This document shows, in pieces, positions 43,684 through 55,802 of a DNA stretch of 64,000 nt (its first letter is position 1; every line of letters starts with the position of its first letter). The stretch is from Streptomyces zingiberis. Lineage in GTDB: Bacteria > Actinomycetota > Actinomycetes > Streptomycetales > Streptomycetaceae. The notes beneath the pieces are model-generated. The model was not told where the DNA came from, did no database searches, and was given only the letters and a program-made list of their open reading frames with translations. Made by a program: the position numbers and the translations under genes. The stretch covers positions 248,001 through 312,000 of the forward strand of contig NZ_JAATEN010000007.1 of the NCBI RefSeq assembly GCF_012034935.1. Direction: 5' to 3'.

Positions 43684-44430
43684 ATGACCACATTTCTCCT
43701 GATACACGGCGCCTGGCACAACGGGCGGAGCTGGGACCGGGTGGTCCCGCTGCTGGAGGCGGCCGGGCACCGGGTGCTCGCGCCGTCGCTGACCGGCTAC
43801 GGCGACAAGGCACACCTGCTGAGCCCCACGATCGGGCTCGGAACCCACATCGACGACGTCACCGGCCTGATCGAAGACGAGCACCTCGACGACGTCGTGC
43901 TCGTCGGGCACAGCTACGCCGGGATGGTCATCTCGGGAGCCGCCAACCGGGTCCCGAAGCGGATCGCGCATCTGGTGTTCCTCGACGCGATGGTCCCCGA
44001 GGACGGCGACACCGCTGTCGACGTCCTCCCTGTCACCCAGCAGCTCATCGACCTCGCCTTGGACGGCTGGCGGGTTCCGCCGATGCCCGAGCAGCCGCCG
44101 CCGCTCGGCTTGTTCGGCGTCACCGATCCCGACGACCTCGCCTGGTTGCGCTCGATGCTGTCGGACCAGCCGGTGGGGTGCCTGCGGGAGCCGGTCCGGC
44201 TGGACGACCCGGCCGCGCGCACGATCCCGCGCACCCACATCCACTGCGTCGAGGGCCGGCCGGCAGACATCGCCCCGCGTCCCGTCCCGGCAGGCGAACG
44301 AGTACGCGAGCTGCCGACCGGCCACGACTGCATGATCACCATGCCCGTCGAACTCACCGCGCTGCTGCTCGAGACGGTCCAGAGGCCGCACACCTGGGTG
44401 TTCACCAGGAGTACCTGTGTGTCGGCGTAG
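43684..44430 (+). CDS. Alpha/beta hydrolase
   Basis: 248 aa from ATG with GAGGAGG upstream. Oxyanion motif HGAWHNGRSW, nucleophile elbow GHSYAG (Ser77), acid in the FLDAMVP region or later, and His in GHDCMI. It resembles small esterase/hydroxynitrile-lyase-like hydrolases common beside HxlR regulators. The substrate is unknown. Confidence 0.88.
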   Translation: MTTFLLIHGAWHNGRSWDRVVPLLEAAGHRVLAPSLTGYGDKAHLLSPTIGLGTHIDDVTGLIEDEHLDDVVLVGHSYAGMVISGAANRVPKRIAHLVFLDAMVPEDGDTAVDVLPVTQQLIDLALDGWRVPPMPEQPPPLGLFGVTDPDDLAWLRSMLSDQPVGCLREPVRLDDPAARTIPRTHIHCVEGRPADIAPRPVPAGERVRELPTGHDCMITMPVELTALLLETVQRPHTWVFTRSTCVSA

Positions 44431-44444
44431 CCCTCATCGTCAGG

Positions 44445-46782
<2,338 letters not shown>

Positions 46783-47412
46783 GACGTCCGCGCGCCCAAG
46801 GGCGGGCAGGGGGTGGCGGTCCGCCGTCCCCTGCCCACGCACGCGTACGGCACCGGCCGGCCGCCGTCACCCTGGTACCGCCTGATGCCCCGTCAGCACC
46901 CACAACAGCCCGGTTCCGCCGACGGGTTGACGGTGCCGGGGGGCGCCGTTACCGTGCCAGTGATCCGACATCTCGTGCACTGTTCGCAGTATCGAACCAC
47001 CGCAGTATCGAACCACCGCGGTGCCGAACCCTCGCGGTACCGAACCGGCGTACAGCTCCCCACGACGCTCCCGCCCCGGCCGCCGCCCACCCCGAGCGGT
47101 CCACGGACCTCCCCGCGCCGCGCGGGGCCGAGGCGGAAACGGCGCCCGCCGCCCGGCACCGGAACCGCCCTTCCGGTGACGCCTCCGCGCGAGCGCTTCC
47201 GCATGCCCCGCACCGCCCCACCCCGCACCACACCCGCCCCGCCCGGGGCGCAGCCCCGGAGCACAGCTCGCCGCGGGCACCACCGCCCCGCACCACCGCC
47301 ACGGGCCTCCCTCCCACGCCGTCACCCCGCCGGACGCGACGACCACCACCGGCCGGGGGACGAGGAGGCCCGGGACGGCCACCGCGCACGCCCCCACACC
47401 GAAGGAAGACCC
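46783..47412. other. Upstream region of the GH30 gene
   Basis: About 630 nt with long repetitive Pro/Arg frames and no supported gene. It contains the 16-bp tandem repeats at 46986-47049. Confidence 0.5.
46986..47049 (+). repeat. Four tandem 16-bp units upstream of the GH30 gene
   Basis: Two exact copies of GCAGTATCGAACCACC are followed by two diverged ones (GCGGTGCCGAACCCTC, GCGGTACCGAACCGGC). The helical-period-and-a-half spacing suggests protein-binding iterons or a simple tandem duplication. Confidence 0.75.
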
Positions 47413-48735
47413 ATGACCTCTCACCGGAACACCTCCCCGCTCCCGGGCCCCGGATCTCCCCGCCGGAGGTCCGTGCTGGCGGCCATGGGCGCGTTACCCG
47501 TCCTCGCGGCGGCGCCCCCGGCCGCGGCGGCGGGCCGGGCGGAGTCCGCGGCGGGGACCGCGGAGGCCGCCGCCGCGGTGACCGTGAACCCGCTCGCCGC
47601 GCGCCAGACGATCCGCGGCTTCGGCGGCATGACCCACGCGGCCTGGATCGGTGACCTGACGGCCGCCCAGCGGGACACCGCGTTCGGCAACGGCGAGGGG
47701 CAACTGGGATTCTCCGTGCTGCGCATCCCCGTCCCCGAGAACCAGGCGGACTGGAACCGGGACGTGGCGACGGCGCGGCGCGCGATCGAGCTCGGGGCGA
47801 CCGTCATCGCCTCCCCGTGGAACCCGCCCGCGCACATGACCGAGACCTTCGTCCGGGGCAGCCAGACCAACGCGAAACGTCTGCGGTACGACAGCTACGG
47901 CGCGTACGCCCAGCACCTGAACGACTTCACCCGCCACCTGGGCAACAACGGCGTCAGCCTCTACGCGATCTCGGTGCAGAACGAGCCCGACTACGCGCAC
48001 GACTGGACGTGGTGGACCTCCGGCGAGATGGTCCGCTTCCTCCGGGAGAACGCCGGTTCGCTCAGCACCCGGGTCATCGCCCCGGAGTCCTTCCAGTACG
48101 TGAAGAGCTTCTCGGACCCGATCCTCAACGACTCCCAGGCGCTCGCCAACGTGGACATCCTCGGGGCCCACCTCTACGGCACACCGCCGCAGAACCTCCC
48201 CTACCCCCTCTTCCAGCAGCGGGGCGGCGGCAAGGAGCTGTGGATGACCGAGGTCTACCACCCCAACAGCTCCGACTCGGCGGACCTGTGGCCGCAGGCG
48301 CTCGACGTCGGGGAGCACATGCACCGCGCCCTGGTGGACGGCGGGTTCCAGGCCTACGTGTGGTGGTACATCCGGCGCGGTTACGGCCCCATGCGGGAGG
48401 ACGGGCGCATCAGCAAGCGCGGTGCCTGCATGGCGCACTTCTCGAAGTACGTCCGCCCGGGACACGTACGGATCGACACGCCCGCGAACCCCCAGTCGGA
48501 CCTCTACGTCTCGGCGTACACGGGCGGTTCCCAGGTGGTCATCGTCGCCGTCAACAAGCGGGCGTCCACGGTGAGTCAGTCGTTCACCCTGGAGAACAGC
48601 AACGCGTCCGGCATGTCCTCCTGGGTGACGGACGCGGGCCGGACCCTGGCCTCCCAGGCGAGGATCCCGGTGTCGAACCGCACGTTCACCGCGCAGCTCC
48701 CGGCGCGCAGCGTGACCACCTTCGTCACGGCGTAG
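47413..48735 (+). CDS. xynC: Secreted GH30 glucuronoxylanase
   Basis: 440 aa with GAAGGA upstream. A Tat-like signal (SPRRRSVLAAMGALPVLAAA) ends near Ala45. The GH30 barrel has the acid/base Glu191 in VQNEPDY and nucleophile Glu280 in WMTEVYHP, plus the side beta-domain at the C-terminus. It cleaves xylan next to glucuronic acid side chains outside the cell. No binding module is attached. Confidence 0.9.
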   Translation: MTSHRNTSPLPGPGSPRRRSVLAAMGALPVLAAAPPAAAAGRAESAAGTAEAAAAVTVNPLAARQTIRGFGGMTHAAWIGDLTAAQRDTAFGNGEGQLGFSVLRIPVPENQADWNRDVATARRAIELGATVIASPWNPPAHMTETFVRGSQTNAKRLRYDSYGAYAQHLNDFTRHLGNNGVSLYAISVQNEPDYAHDWTWWTSGEMVRFLRENAGSLSTRVIAPESFQYVKSFSDPILNDSQALANVDILGAHLYGTPPQNLPYPLFQQRGGGKELWMTEVYHPNSSDSADLWPQALDVGEHMHRALVDGGFQAYVWWYIRRGYGPMREDGRISKRGACMAHFSKYVRPGHVRIDTPANPQSDLYVSAYTGGSQVVIVAVNKRASTVSQSFTLENSNASGMSSWVTDAGRTLASQARIPVSNRTFTAQLPARSVTTFVTA

Positions 48736-48775
48736 GGCGGCCGCCGCCCCGGGCCCGCGTCACCCGGCGGGCCTT

Positions 48776-48817
48776 GGGCGGGACACGCCCGGCCACTTCG
48801 CCGGGCGCGCCCCGCCC
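48776..48817 (+). terminator. Hairpin after the GH30 gene
   Basis: GGGCGGGA..CGCCCGGC pairs with GCCGGGCG..CCCGCCC across a 6-nt loop. It lies 40 nt past the stop. Confidence 0.7.
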
Positions 48818-48893
48818 AGGTGCCCGGATCCGCCGCCGGGGAGAACCGCCGCACCCGGCGGGGCGCGCCGCCGCCCTCCCCGGGACGGGCCGG

Positions 48894-48946
48894 AGGGTCA
48901 GGGGATCCGGAGGGTCAGAGGGTCAGGGGATCCGGAGGGTCAGGGG
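48894..48946. repeat. 25-bp tandem repeat at the 3' end of the small LuxR gene
   Basis: AGGGTCAGGGGATCCGG at 48894 recurs at 48919, with a third partial copy following. It covers the stop region of the LuxR gene. Confidence 0.8.
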
Positions 48947-49278
48947 AGCCGGCCGGCGCCCCGGGCCGCGGTCCCGCGCGCGAAGTTCCTCCAGGCGAAG
49001 CCGGTGATCCCGGCCTGGAGACGTGACTCCACGTCCAGCTTGGTCAGGATCTGGGCCACATGGGCCTTGGCCGTGCGCTCGGTGATCCCGAGCTGGGTCG
49101 CGATGGTCCGGTTGGACGCGCCTCTCCCCAGTAACTGGAGGACGTCGAGTTCCCGTTCGGACAGCAGCCGCACGCGCGCCATCGCCACCTCCCAGCCCTC
49201 GTCGTGGAAGGGGGCCGGCTCCCATTCGGTGGCGAGGCCGGCGCGCGGGTTCAAGGTCTCCGTCTCTGCGGTGCTCAT
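48940..49278 (-). CDS. Small LuxR-type HTH protein
   Basis: 112 aa from ATG 49278 with AGGAACG upstream. There is no receiver domain: a 35-residue polar leader runs straight into the HTH, LSERELDVLQLLGRGASNRTIATQLG then TERTAKAHVAQILTKL. It is likely a stand-alone regulator. A large non-coding region lies upstream. Confidence 0.85.
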   Translation of the reverse strand: MSTAETETLNPRAGLATEWEPAPFHDEGWEVAMARVRLLSERELDVLQLLGRGASNRTIATQLGITERTAKAHVAQILTKLDVESRLQAGITGFAWRNFARGTAARGAGRLP

Positions 49279-50269
49279 ACCGTTCCTGGGCTCCTTCGGC
49301 TGGTCCGGGGTGCTGCCGCGACGGCGGCTCCGGCGGGGGAGCCCTTCCGGCGTGGCGGGGCACGGGAGATCGAGCGTCCGCAGGCGGCCCGTCCTCCGGT
49401 GGCGCGGTCGCGCCGTCCCCGTCGGGGCCGTCGCGTCCGGCCGTGGGAAGGAAGGGGACACCGTCGCGGAACTCCCCGGCGCGGGAGGGCCGCTGCGGTC
49501 ACGGTGTGCGGGCCGGCGTGCGGCCGGGCGTACGGCGGCGGACGGCGTTCGTCACCGGCCCGGTGGACCGCCACCGGCGGTCGCGTGGAGCCGCGACGGA
49601 CCGCTCCACGGCCCGTCCCGGAATATCAGGGGAATGCGCGCGTCAAGATTCTTCCGGTCGGCTGGCAGCATTTTCCTGTGAGCACATCCGTTCAGATCGC
49701 TTACAGAAACCGGCGGCACTTCCATGCGCGGGCGGCCGGGCGGAGACCGGCCGGTATTCCACGGAGATCCGAAATCCACGCCGGGCCCGGCTCCGGGAGA
49801 ACGACCTGGCCCCCATCGGTGCCCGCGCGGGGCCGTCCCCCGCCCGGAGCGGCGCTCCCGGGACCGGGTCCCCGCCGGCCTGTCCCCTCCCGCCACCGTC
49901 CCCACGAGGCAGGGCGCGGCAGCGAGGGCGACCTGCGTGACGAGCCCCCGCAAGACGGAGCCGGCCACCGACGGCAACACGCGCATCGGAGCTGCAATTC
50001 CGTCCATCACTTCACCCGAAAGCTACTCGACCCATTCCGTGACGGGCAACACCGGCTCCGGCATCTGAGAGGTCCGTACGGCGAAAACGCGCCACCGCGG
50101 CTCCCCCGCACCGGCCCGCAACACCGGGAATACGGAGAAGAAACATAAAGAGTTCGCGGACCCCCGGGAACCCGGAAAAGCGGCCCCCCGGCGGGGAAAC
50201 ACCCGGCAGGGGAATCTCCGGACGCCGGCGGTGCGGGGGAGGCGCGGGGGACGGCGCGCGGGCGGACGG
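49279..50269. other. Large gene-poor region
   Basis: About 990 nt. Frames exist, but none has a ribosome site and a recognisable fold. The middle (about 49620-49700) is AT-richer (GGAATATCAGGGG, AAGATTCTTCC), which suggests promoters. No RNA gene was recognised. Confidence 0.5.
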
Positions 50270-50599
50270 TCAGGGGACCCCGGCGAGCCGCAGCAGGGCC
50301 GCCGTACCGGCCGCCGCGAGGACGACGACGAGGAACGGCGCCCTGCGCCAGGCCAGCACGCCACCGACCAGGACGCCGGCCGGCCGGGCGGGCCCGGCGA
50401 AACCGTTCCCCTCCGCGAGCGCCGCCGTCACCGTCAGCGCGGCGAGCAGGACCACCGCCGAGACCTCCAGCAGCTTCTCGGCCCGTTCCGGGAACGTGAC
50501 CCTGGCCCGCAGGGCCGGCCCCGCGAACCGGAGGAGGAAGGTCCCGGCCACCAGGGCCGCCATCGCCACCAGCGCCGGCACCACCGGCACCCCGCTCAA
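50270..50599 (-). CDS. azlD: AzlD-family branched-chain amino acid exporter subunit
   Basis: 109 aa from TTG 50599, overlapping the azlC stop (TTGA). Four hydrophobic segments are present, and the AzlD motif TFLLRFAGPALRARV and VVLLAALTVTAAL are visible. It forms an exporter with AzlC. Confidence 0.87.
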   Translation of the reverse strand: MSGVPVVPALVAMAALVAGTFLLRFAGPALRARVTFPERAEKLLEVSAVVLLAALTVTAALAEGNGFAGPARPAGVLVGGVLAWRRAPFLVVVLAAAGTAALLRLAGVP

Positions 50600-51279
50600 C
50601 GCCGGGCTCCTTCCGGCGTCTTGACGGTGAACAGCGGCAGCGCGGCCAGGGCGACCAGCACCGGCAGCCCCGCCGGGAGGAACGGGGTGACGGCCAGCGC
50701 CAGCGCGGCCCCGGCCAGCACGGTCCGCCGCACGGCCCGCTCCTTCAGGGCGGGCAGGATCAGCGCCAGGATCACCGCCGGGAACATGGCGTCCAGGCCG
50801 AGGGCCCCGGTGTCCTCGACGACACCGCCGAGCAGCGCGCCGAGCGCCGCCCCGATGGGCCAGCAGGCCAGGATGCCCAGGCCACAGGCCCAGTAGGCCG
50901 CCCGCTTCCGCCCCGCGCCCTCCTGGGCGATCGCGAAGACGACCGTCTCGTCGTTCATGAGGTGGGTGCCGAGGAGTCTGCGCCAGCCCCGGCCGAGCAC
51001 ATCCGGAACCGCCAGCCCGAACGGCAGATGACGGGCGTTGACCAGCAGCCCCGCCAGCAGCGCGGCGATCGGGCTGCCGCCGGCCGCGATGATCCCGACG
51101 AAGAGGAATTCCGACGAGGCGGCGAGGACGAGCGCCCCCATCACCACGGGGAACCACCACGGAAACCCTGAGGTGACCGCGATGGCGCCGTACGAGACAC
51201 CGATGACCCCGACCGCCAGGCAGACGAGCGCGATGTCGCGCAGCAGGTCTCCCCCCAGCGTTTTCCACAACGAACGCAT
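50596..51279 (-). CDS. azlC: AzlC-family branched-chain amino acid exporter
   Basis: 227 aa from ATG 51279. Family signatures are GVSYGAIAVTSGFPWWFPVVMGALVLAASSEFLFVG and LVNARHLPFGLAVPDVL. It exports branched-chain amino acids or analogues, for example 4-azaleucine. It is divergent from its probable regulator. Confidence 0.9.
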   Translation of the reverse strand: MRSLWKTLGGDLLRDIALVCLAVGVIGVSYGAIAVTSGFPWWFPVVMGALVLAASSEFLFVGIIAAGGSPIAALLAGLLVNARHLPFGLAVPDVLGRGWRRLLGTHLMNDETVVFAIAQEGAGRKRAAYWACGLGILACWPIGAALGALLGGVVEDTGALGLDAMFPAVILALILPALKERAVRRTVLAGAALALAVTPFLPAGLPVLVALAALPLFTVKTPEGARR

Positions 51280-51348
51280 GGCGTTTATACTGAACGGACG
51301 CCCGGCGTTCGTCAAGCCGAACGCCCCGACCGCTGGAGCGAACACCCC
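51280..51348. promoter_or_regulatory. Divergent azlC / XRE-cupin promoter region
   Basis: On the minus strand TTGACG is followed after 18-20 nt by AGTATAAA, a few bases before the azlC ATG, so the transcript would be nearly leaderless. GAACG (51293) and CGTTC (51307) form a small inverted repeat inside it, a candidate operator for the divergent regulator. Confidence 0.5.
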
Positions 51349-51918
51349 GTGCCCGACGCCGACCCCGCTTTCAAGGCGCCCCTCGACCTGATCGCCGCCT
51401 CCCTGCGGGCCGAACGCGCGCGGGCGGGGCTCTCCCTCACCGAGGTCGCCCGCCGGGCCGGGCTGGCCAAGTCCACCCTGTCCCACCTGGAGTCGGGTGC
51501 CGGGAATCCGAGCCTGGAGACGCTGTGGGCGCTCTGCGTGGCCCTGGAGATCCCGTTCTCGCGGCTGCTGGCCACGCCCCGGCCGCAGGTCCAGGTGATC
51601 CGCGCGGGAGAGGGGCCGGCCGTCGGCGCCGCCCAGAGCGACTACCGGGCGACCCTCCTCTCCGCCTCGCCCCCCGGGGTCCGGCGGGACGTCTACAGCA
51701 TCGCCGCCGAGCCGGGCCCGCAGCGCTCCTCCGCCCCGCACCTGCCCGGAGTGGTGGAGCACGTCGTGATCAGCGCGGGCCGGGCCCGGGTGGGCACCGC
51801 CGACGAGCCGGTGGAGGTCCGCCCGGGCGACTACGTCTGCTATCCGGCCGACATCCCGCACGTCTTCCAGGCGCTGGAGCCCGGCACCCGCGCGGTGCTC
51901 GTCTCGGAACACCGCTGA
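51349..51918 (+). CDS. XRE-family regulator with cupin domain
   Basis: 189 aa from GTG. The HTH is RAERARAGLSLTEVARRAGLAKSTLSHLESG (about 20-50) and a C-terminal cupin (about 105-185) has VRPGDYVCYPADIPHVFQAL. Such regulators sense a small ligand in the cupin. Here it probably controls azlCD. Confidence 0.9.
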   Translation: MPDADPAFKAPLDLIAASLRAERARAGLSLTEVARRAGLAKSTLSHLESGAGNPSLETLWALCVALEIPFSRLLATPRPQVQVIRAGEGPAVGAAQSDYRATLLSASPPGVRRDVYSIAAEPGPQRSSAPHLPGVVEHVVISAGRARVGTADEPVEVRPGDYVCYPADIPHVFQALEPGTRAVLVSEHR

Positions 51919-51957
51919 GGGCCCGGCCCCGCCGCGGCGCCCGGGACGGGGGCGGGC

Positions 51958-52686
51958 TCAGTGCCCCATGCCCAGGCCGCCGTCCACCGGCAGGACCGCC
52001 CCGGTGATGTAGGCGGCGTCCCCGGAGGCGAGGAACCGCACCGCCGCCGCCACCTCCGCCGGCCGGGCACCGCGCCCCGCGGGGACCTTGTCCAGCACCG
52101 CGGCCCGCTGCCGCTCGGTCAGCGCCCCGGTCATGGCGGTCTCGACGAACCCCGGCGCCACCACGTTGCAGGTGATCCCCCGGGAGCCGAACTCCCGGGC
52201 CACCGACCGCGCGAAGCCGACCAGGCCGGCCTTGGCGGCGGCGTAGTTGCTCTGCCCCGCCGCGCCGAGCAGGGCGACCGCGGAGGAGATCAGCACGATC
52301 CGCCCGCGCCGCGCCTGCACCATCTCCTCGGCGGCCCGCCTGACCACCCGGAAGACCCCGGTCAGATTGGTGTCCAGCACGTCCGCGAAGTCCCGCTCGG
52401 TCATCCGCAGCAGCAGCCGGTCCCGGGTGATCCCGGCGTTGGCCACCAGGACCTCCACCGGGCCGTGCGCGGCCTCCACCTCCTTGTACGCGCGCTCCAC
52501 CTGAGCGGCGTCGGTGACGTCACAGGTCACGGCGGCGCAACCGAGCCGCGTCGCCGCGGGGGGCGGCTCGCCCGTCCGGTACGTCAGCGCGACCCTGTCC
52601 CCGGCCTCCGCGAACTCCCGGGCGACGGCGAGGCCGATGCCCCGGTTCCCCCCTGTCACCAGGACCGAACGGCTCATCTCTGTCAC
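51958..52686 (-). CDS. fabG: 3-oxoacyl-ACP reductase (FabG-type SDR)
   Basis: 242 aa. Cofactor motif TGGNRGIG (11-18), NAG (83-85), and catalytic Ser135, Tyr148, Lys152. The C-terminal ITGAVLPVDGGLGMGH is typical of FabG. It reduces beta-ketoacyl-ACP with NADPH. It is the last gene of the fatty-acyl cluster, presumably acting on chains built by the FabH/FabF genes here. Confidence 0.9.
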   Translation of the reverse strand: MTEMSRSVLVTGGNRGIGLAVAREFAEAGDRVALTYRTGEPPPAATRLGCAAVTCDVTDAAQVERAYKEVEAAHGPVEVLVANAGITRDRLLLRMTERDFADVLDTNLTGVFRVVRRAAEEMVQARRGRIVLISSAVALLGAAGQSNYAAAKAGLVGFARSVAREFGSRGITCNVVAPGFVETAMTGALTERQRAAVLDKVPAGRGARPAEVAAAVRFLASGDAAYITGAVLPVDGGLGMGH

Positions 52687-52732
52687 GCTTCCCTTCTCCG
52701 CCGGGTGTCCGCACCCGGTCCGGCCGTCCCGG

Positions 52733-53815
52733 TCAGGCGATCTTGTGGACCCAGCCGAACGGGTCCGGCCGCGTTCCGGACTGGATGCCCGTCAGCTCCT
52801 CGCGCAGCCGCGAGGTGACCGGGCCGGGCACCCCGCCGCCAACCGTCCAGTCGCCGTCCGCGCTCCGGACCGAGCCGACCGGCGTGATCATCGATGAGGT
52901 GCCGCAGGAGAACACCTCGGTCAGCGCGCCCGACTCGGCGTCGGCCCGCCACTCCTCCACCCCGACCTTCCCCTCCTCGGCCCGGTAGCCGAGTTCGGCC
53001 GCCAGCGCCAGCACCGAGTCCCGGGTGACGCCCGCCAGCAGCGTGCCCGACAGCTCCGGGGTGACCAGCGTCCGGCCGTAGACGAAGAACAGGTTGCTGG
53101 TGCCCATCTCGTCCACGAAGCGGCGCTCCACCGGGTCCAGCCACACCACCTGGTCGCACCCCTTCTCCCGGGCCTGCGCCTGCGCCACCAGGGTGCCCGC
53201 GTAGTTGCCGCCGCACTTGGCCTCACCGGTGCCGCCGGGGGCCGCCCGCGCGTAGTCCTGGGAGAGCCACACCGTGAGCGGCTTCGCCCCGGCCGTGAAG
53301 TAGGAGGCGGCCGGTGAGGCGATCACCATGAACCGGTAGGCGGCCGACGGCCCGTAGAAGCCGATCGTGTACTGCGTGGCGATCATGAAGGGCCGCAGAT
53401 ACAGACTGTGCCCGGGCCGGTCCGGGACCCACGCCCGGTCGGCCGAGACCAGCAGTTCCAGCGCCGCCACGAAGGTGTCCTCCGGCAGCGCCGGCATGGC
53501 CATCCGCGCGGCGGACCGGTTGAACCGGGCCGCGTTGGCGTACGGGCGGAAGGTCACCACCGTGCCGTCCGGACGCCGGTACGCCTTCATCCCCTCGAAT
53601 ACCTCCTGCCCGTAGTGGAACACCTGGGCCGACGGGTCGAGCACCAGCGGACCGTACGGGTGCAGCCGGGCGTCGTGCCAGCCCCGCTCCCGCTGCCAGT
53701 CGATGCTGATCATGTGGTCGGTGAACACCTCCCCGAAGGCGGGCGACCGCAGCAGAGCCGACCGCTCCGCGGCGGGCCGCGGGACGGCCGGCTCGGTGGT
53801 GAAGGTGAGGGTCAT
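52733..53815 (-). CDS. ilvE: Branched-chain amino acid aminotransferase
   Basis: 360 aa, class IV PLP fold. PLP lysine Lys200 is in EAKCGGNYAG, and FHYGQEVFEGMKAYRRPDG and FSCGTSSMITPVG are family motifs. Within this cluster it probably supplies branched 2-keto acids for branched acyl-CoA starters, a second copy beyond the housekeeping enzyme. Confidence 0.92.
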   Translation of the reverse strand: MTLTFTTEPAVPRPAAERSALLRSPAFGEVFTDHMISIDWQRERGWHDARLHPYGPLVLDPSAQVFHYGQEVFEGMKAYRRPDGTVVTFRPYANAARFNRSAARMAMPALPEDTFVAALELLVSADRAWVPDRPGHSLYLRPFMIATQYTIGFYGPSAAYRFMVIASPAASYFTAGAKPLTVWLSQDYARAAPGGTGEAKCGGNYAGTLVAQAQAREKGCDQVVWLDPVERRFVDEMGTSNLFFVYGRTLVTPELSGTLLAGVTRDSVLALAAELGYRAEEGKVGVEEWRADAESGALTEVFSCGTSSMITPVGSVRSADGDWTVGGGVPGPVTSRLREELTGIQSGTRPDPFGWVHKIA

Positions 53816-53980
53816 GGGCGCTCTCCGGGGCAGGGGTTCGGGGACTTCGGCGACGGGAGACCTTCGGCCGGGGCTCTTCCGCGAGGGCTCCGGCGGGCCC
53901 GGCGGCAGCTCCGGCGGGGCTCCGGCGGAATTCCGGCAGGACTCCGGCGGGACTCCGGGAAAGGTAGTCCGGCATCCGGC

Positions 53981-55573
53981 TCACAGCGGGGTGTTCGCGT
54001 GTTTGCGGGACGGCTGCTCCGCGTGCTTGGTACGCAGCATCCGGAAGGCGCGGATCAGCACCGGCCGGGTCTCCGCGGGATCGATGACGTCGTCGACGAG
54101 GCCGCGTTCGGCCGCGTGATAGGGGTGCATCAGCTCCGCCCGGTACTCCGCGACCTTCCGGGCCCGTACGGTCTCCGGGTCGTCGGCCTCCGCGATCTGT
54201 TTGCGGAAGATGACGTTCGAGGCGCCCTCGGCGCCCATCACGGCGATCTCGTTGGTCGGCCAGGCGTAGGACAGATCGGCCCCGACGGAACGGGAGTCCA
54301 TCACGATGTACGCCCCGCCGTAGGCCTTGCGCAGGATGAGCTGGACGCGTGCCACCGTGGCCTCGCAGTAGGCGTAGAGCAGTTTCGCCCCGTGCCGGAT
54401 CACGCCGCCGTGTTCCTGGTCCACCCCCGGCAGGAAGCCGGGCACGTCCACCAGGGACAGCAGCGGAATACTGAAGGCGTCGCACATCCGCACGAAACGG
54501 GCGGCCTTCTCGCTGGCCTTGATGTCCAGCACCCCGGCGAGGGTGATCGGCTGGTTGGCGACGACACCGACCACCTGGCCGCCCAGCCGGGCCAGCCCGC
54601 ACAGGATGTTGGGGGCCCACCGCTCCTGGACCTCCAGGAAGTCGCCGTGGTCGACCACTTCCTCGATCACCCGGCGCATGTCGTACGGCAGCCTGCCCTC
54701 GGCCGGGACCAGGTGGGTCAGTGCCTCGCTGCGCCGGCCGGCCGGGTCGGCGCACGGCGCGGGCGGCGGGGGCTGCCGGTTGTTGGCGGGCAGCAGGGAC
54801 AGCAGGTAGCGGACCTCGCTCAGGCACGTCCGCTCGTCCTCGTACACGAAGTGCGCCACCCCCGACCGCTCCGCGTGCACGTCCGCGCCGCCGAGCCGTT
54901 CCTGGGTGACCTCCTCACCGGTGACGGAGCGCACCACTTCCGGGCCGGTGATGAACATCTGCGAGGTGCCGCGCACCATGAACACGAAGTCGGTCAGCGC
55001 GGGAGAGTAGGCCGCGCCGCCCGCGCACGGCCCCAGGATCACCGAGATCTGCGGGATCACCCCGGAGGCCCGCACATGGCGCCGGAAGATCCCGCCGTAA
55101 CCGGCGAGGGCGGAGACCCCTTCCTGGATCCGCGCCCCGGCCCCGTCGTTGAGCGAGACCAGCGGCGCGCCCGCCGCGACGGCCATGTCCATGATCTTGT
55201 GGATCTTCTCGGCGTGGGCCTCCCCCAGCGCCCCGCCGAAGATCCGGAAGTCGTGGGCGTAGACGAATACGGTGCGGCCCTCGACGGTGCCCCAGCCGGT
55301 GATCACACCGTCCGTGTGCGGTTTGCGGTCCTCCAGCCCGAAGCCGACCGCCCGGTGCCGGCGCAACTGCTCGACCTCGGCGAAGGACCCCTCGTCCAGC
55401 AGCAGGTCGATCCGCTCCCGGGCGGTCAGCTTGCCCTTGGCGTGCTGGGCCCGGGTCGCCCGTTCGCTCGGGCCGACGCGGGCCAGTTCCTTGGTCACGT
55501 GCAGCTCGGCCACCCGGGCCACCGTGTCGGCGGCCACCCGCGGGGCCGGGGCGCGTTCCTGCTGGACGGTCAT
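53981..55573 (-). CDS. Acyl-CoA carboxylase beta (carboxyltransferase) subunit
   Basis: 530 aa from ATG 55573. Biotin/CoA motifs are GPCAGGAAYSPALTDF and later DVPGFLPGVDQEHGGVIRHGAKLLYAY. It belongs to the AccB/PccB class, making malonyl- or methylmalonyl-CoA with a biotinylated alpha subunit not encoded in the window. It supplies extender units to the neighbouring synthases. Confidence 0.9.
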   Translation of the reverse strand: MTVQQERAPAPRVAADTVARVAELHVTKELARVGPSERATRAQHAKGKLTARERIDLLLDEGSFAEVEQLRRHRAVGFGLEDRKPHTDGVITGWGTVEGRTVFVYAHDFRIFGGALGEAHAEKIHKIMDMAVAAGAPLVSLNDGAGARIQEGVSALAGYGGIFRRHVRASGVIPQISVILGPCAGGAAYSPALTDFVFMVRGTSQMFITGPEVVRSVTGEEVTQERLGGADVHAERSGVAHFVYEDERTCLSEVRYLLSLLPANNRQPPPPAPCADPAGRRSEALTHLVPAEGRLPYDMRRVIEEVVDHGDFLEVQERWAPNILCGLARLGGQVVGVVANQPITLAGVLDIKASEKAARFVRMCDAFSIPLLSLVDVPGFLPGVDQEHGGVIRHGAKLLYAYCEATVARVQLILRKAYGGAYIVMDSRSVGADLSYAWPTNEIAVMGAEGASNVIFRKQIAEADDPETVRARKVAEYRAELMHPYHAAERGLVDDVIDPAETRPVLIRAFRMLRTKHAEQPSRKHANTPL

Positions 55574-55802
55574 GGGCGATCGCTCTCCTTCCGGGTGCGG
55601 CGGGGGTGCCGGGGACGGCAGGGGCGCGGGGGACGGGCGGGGCACCGGGGACGGCCGGGGTGACGCAACCGGCCGGTGGCGGGGGCGGAACGGGCGGACG
55701 GCCGGCGGCCGGGGACCCGGCACGGCGGTCGCCCGGCGCGACCAGGGGCCCGGGGCGCCCCGGGCGGCCGGGGTGCCTGGGCCCCGGCGGGCCGGCCCCC
55801 GG

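Noticed and set aside
46986..47049. 16-bp repeats considered as CRISPR
   Set aside because: Too short, no spacers and no cas genes nearby.
53408..55663. 751-codon plus-strand frame opposite ilvE and the carboxylase gene
   Set aside because: Spans two real genes on the other strand and shows no domain; a GC-bias artefact.
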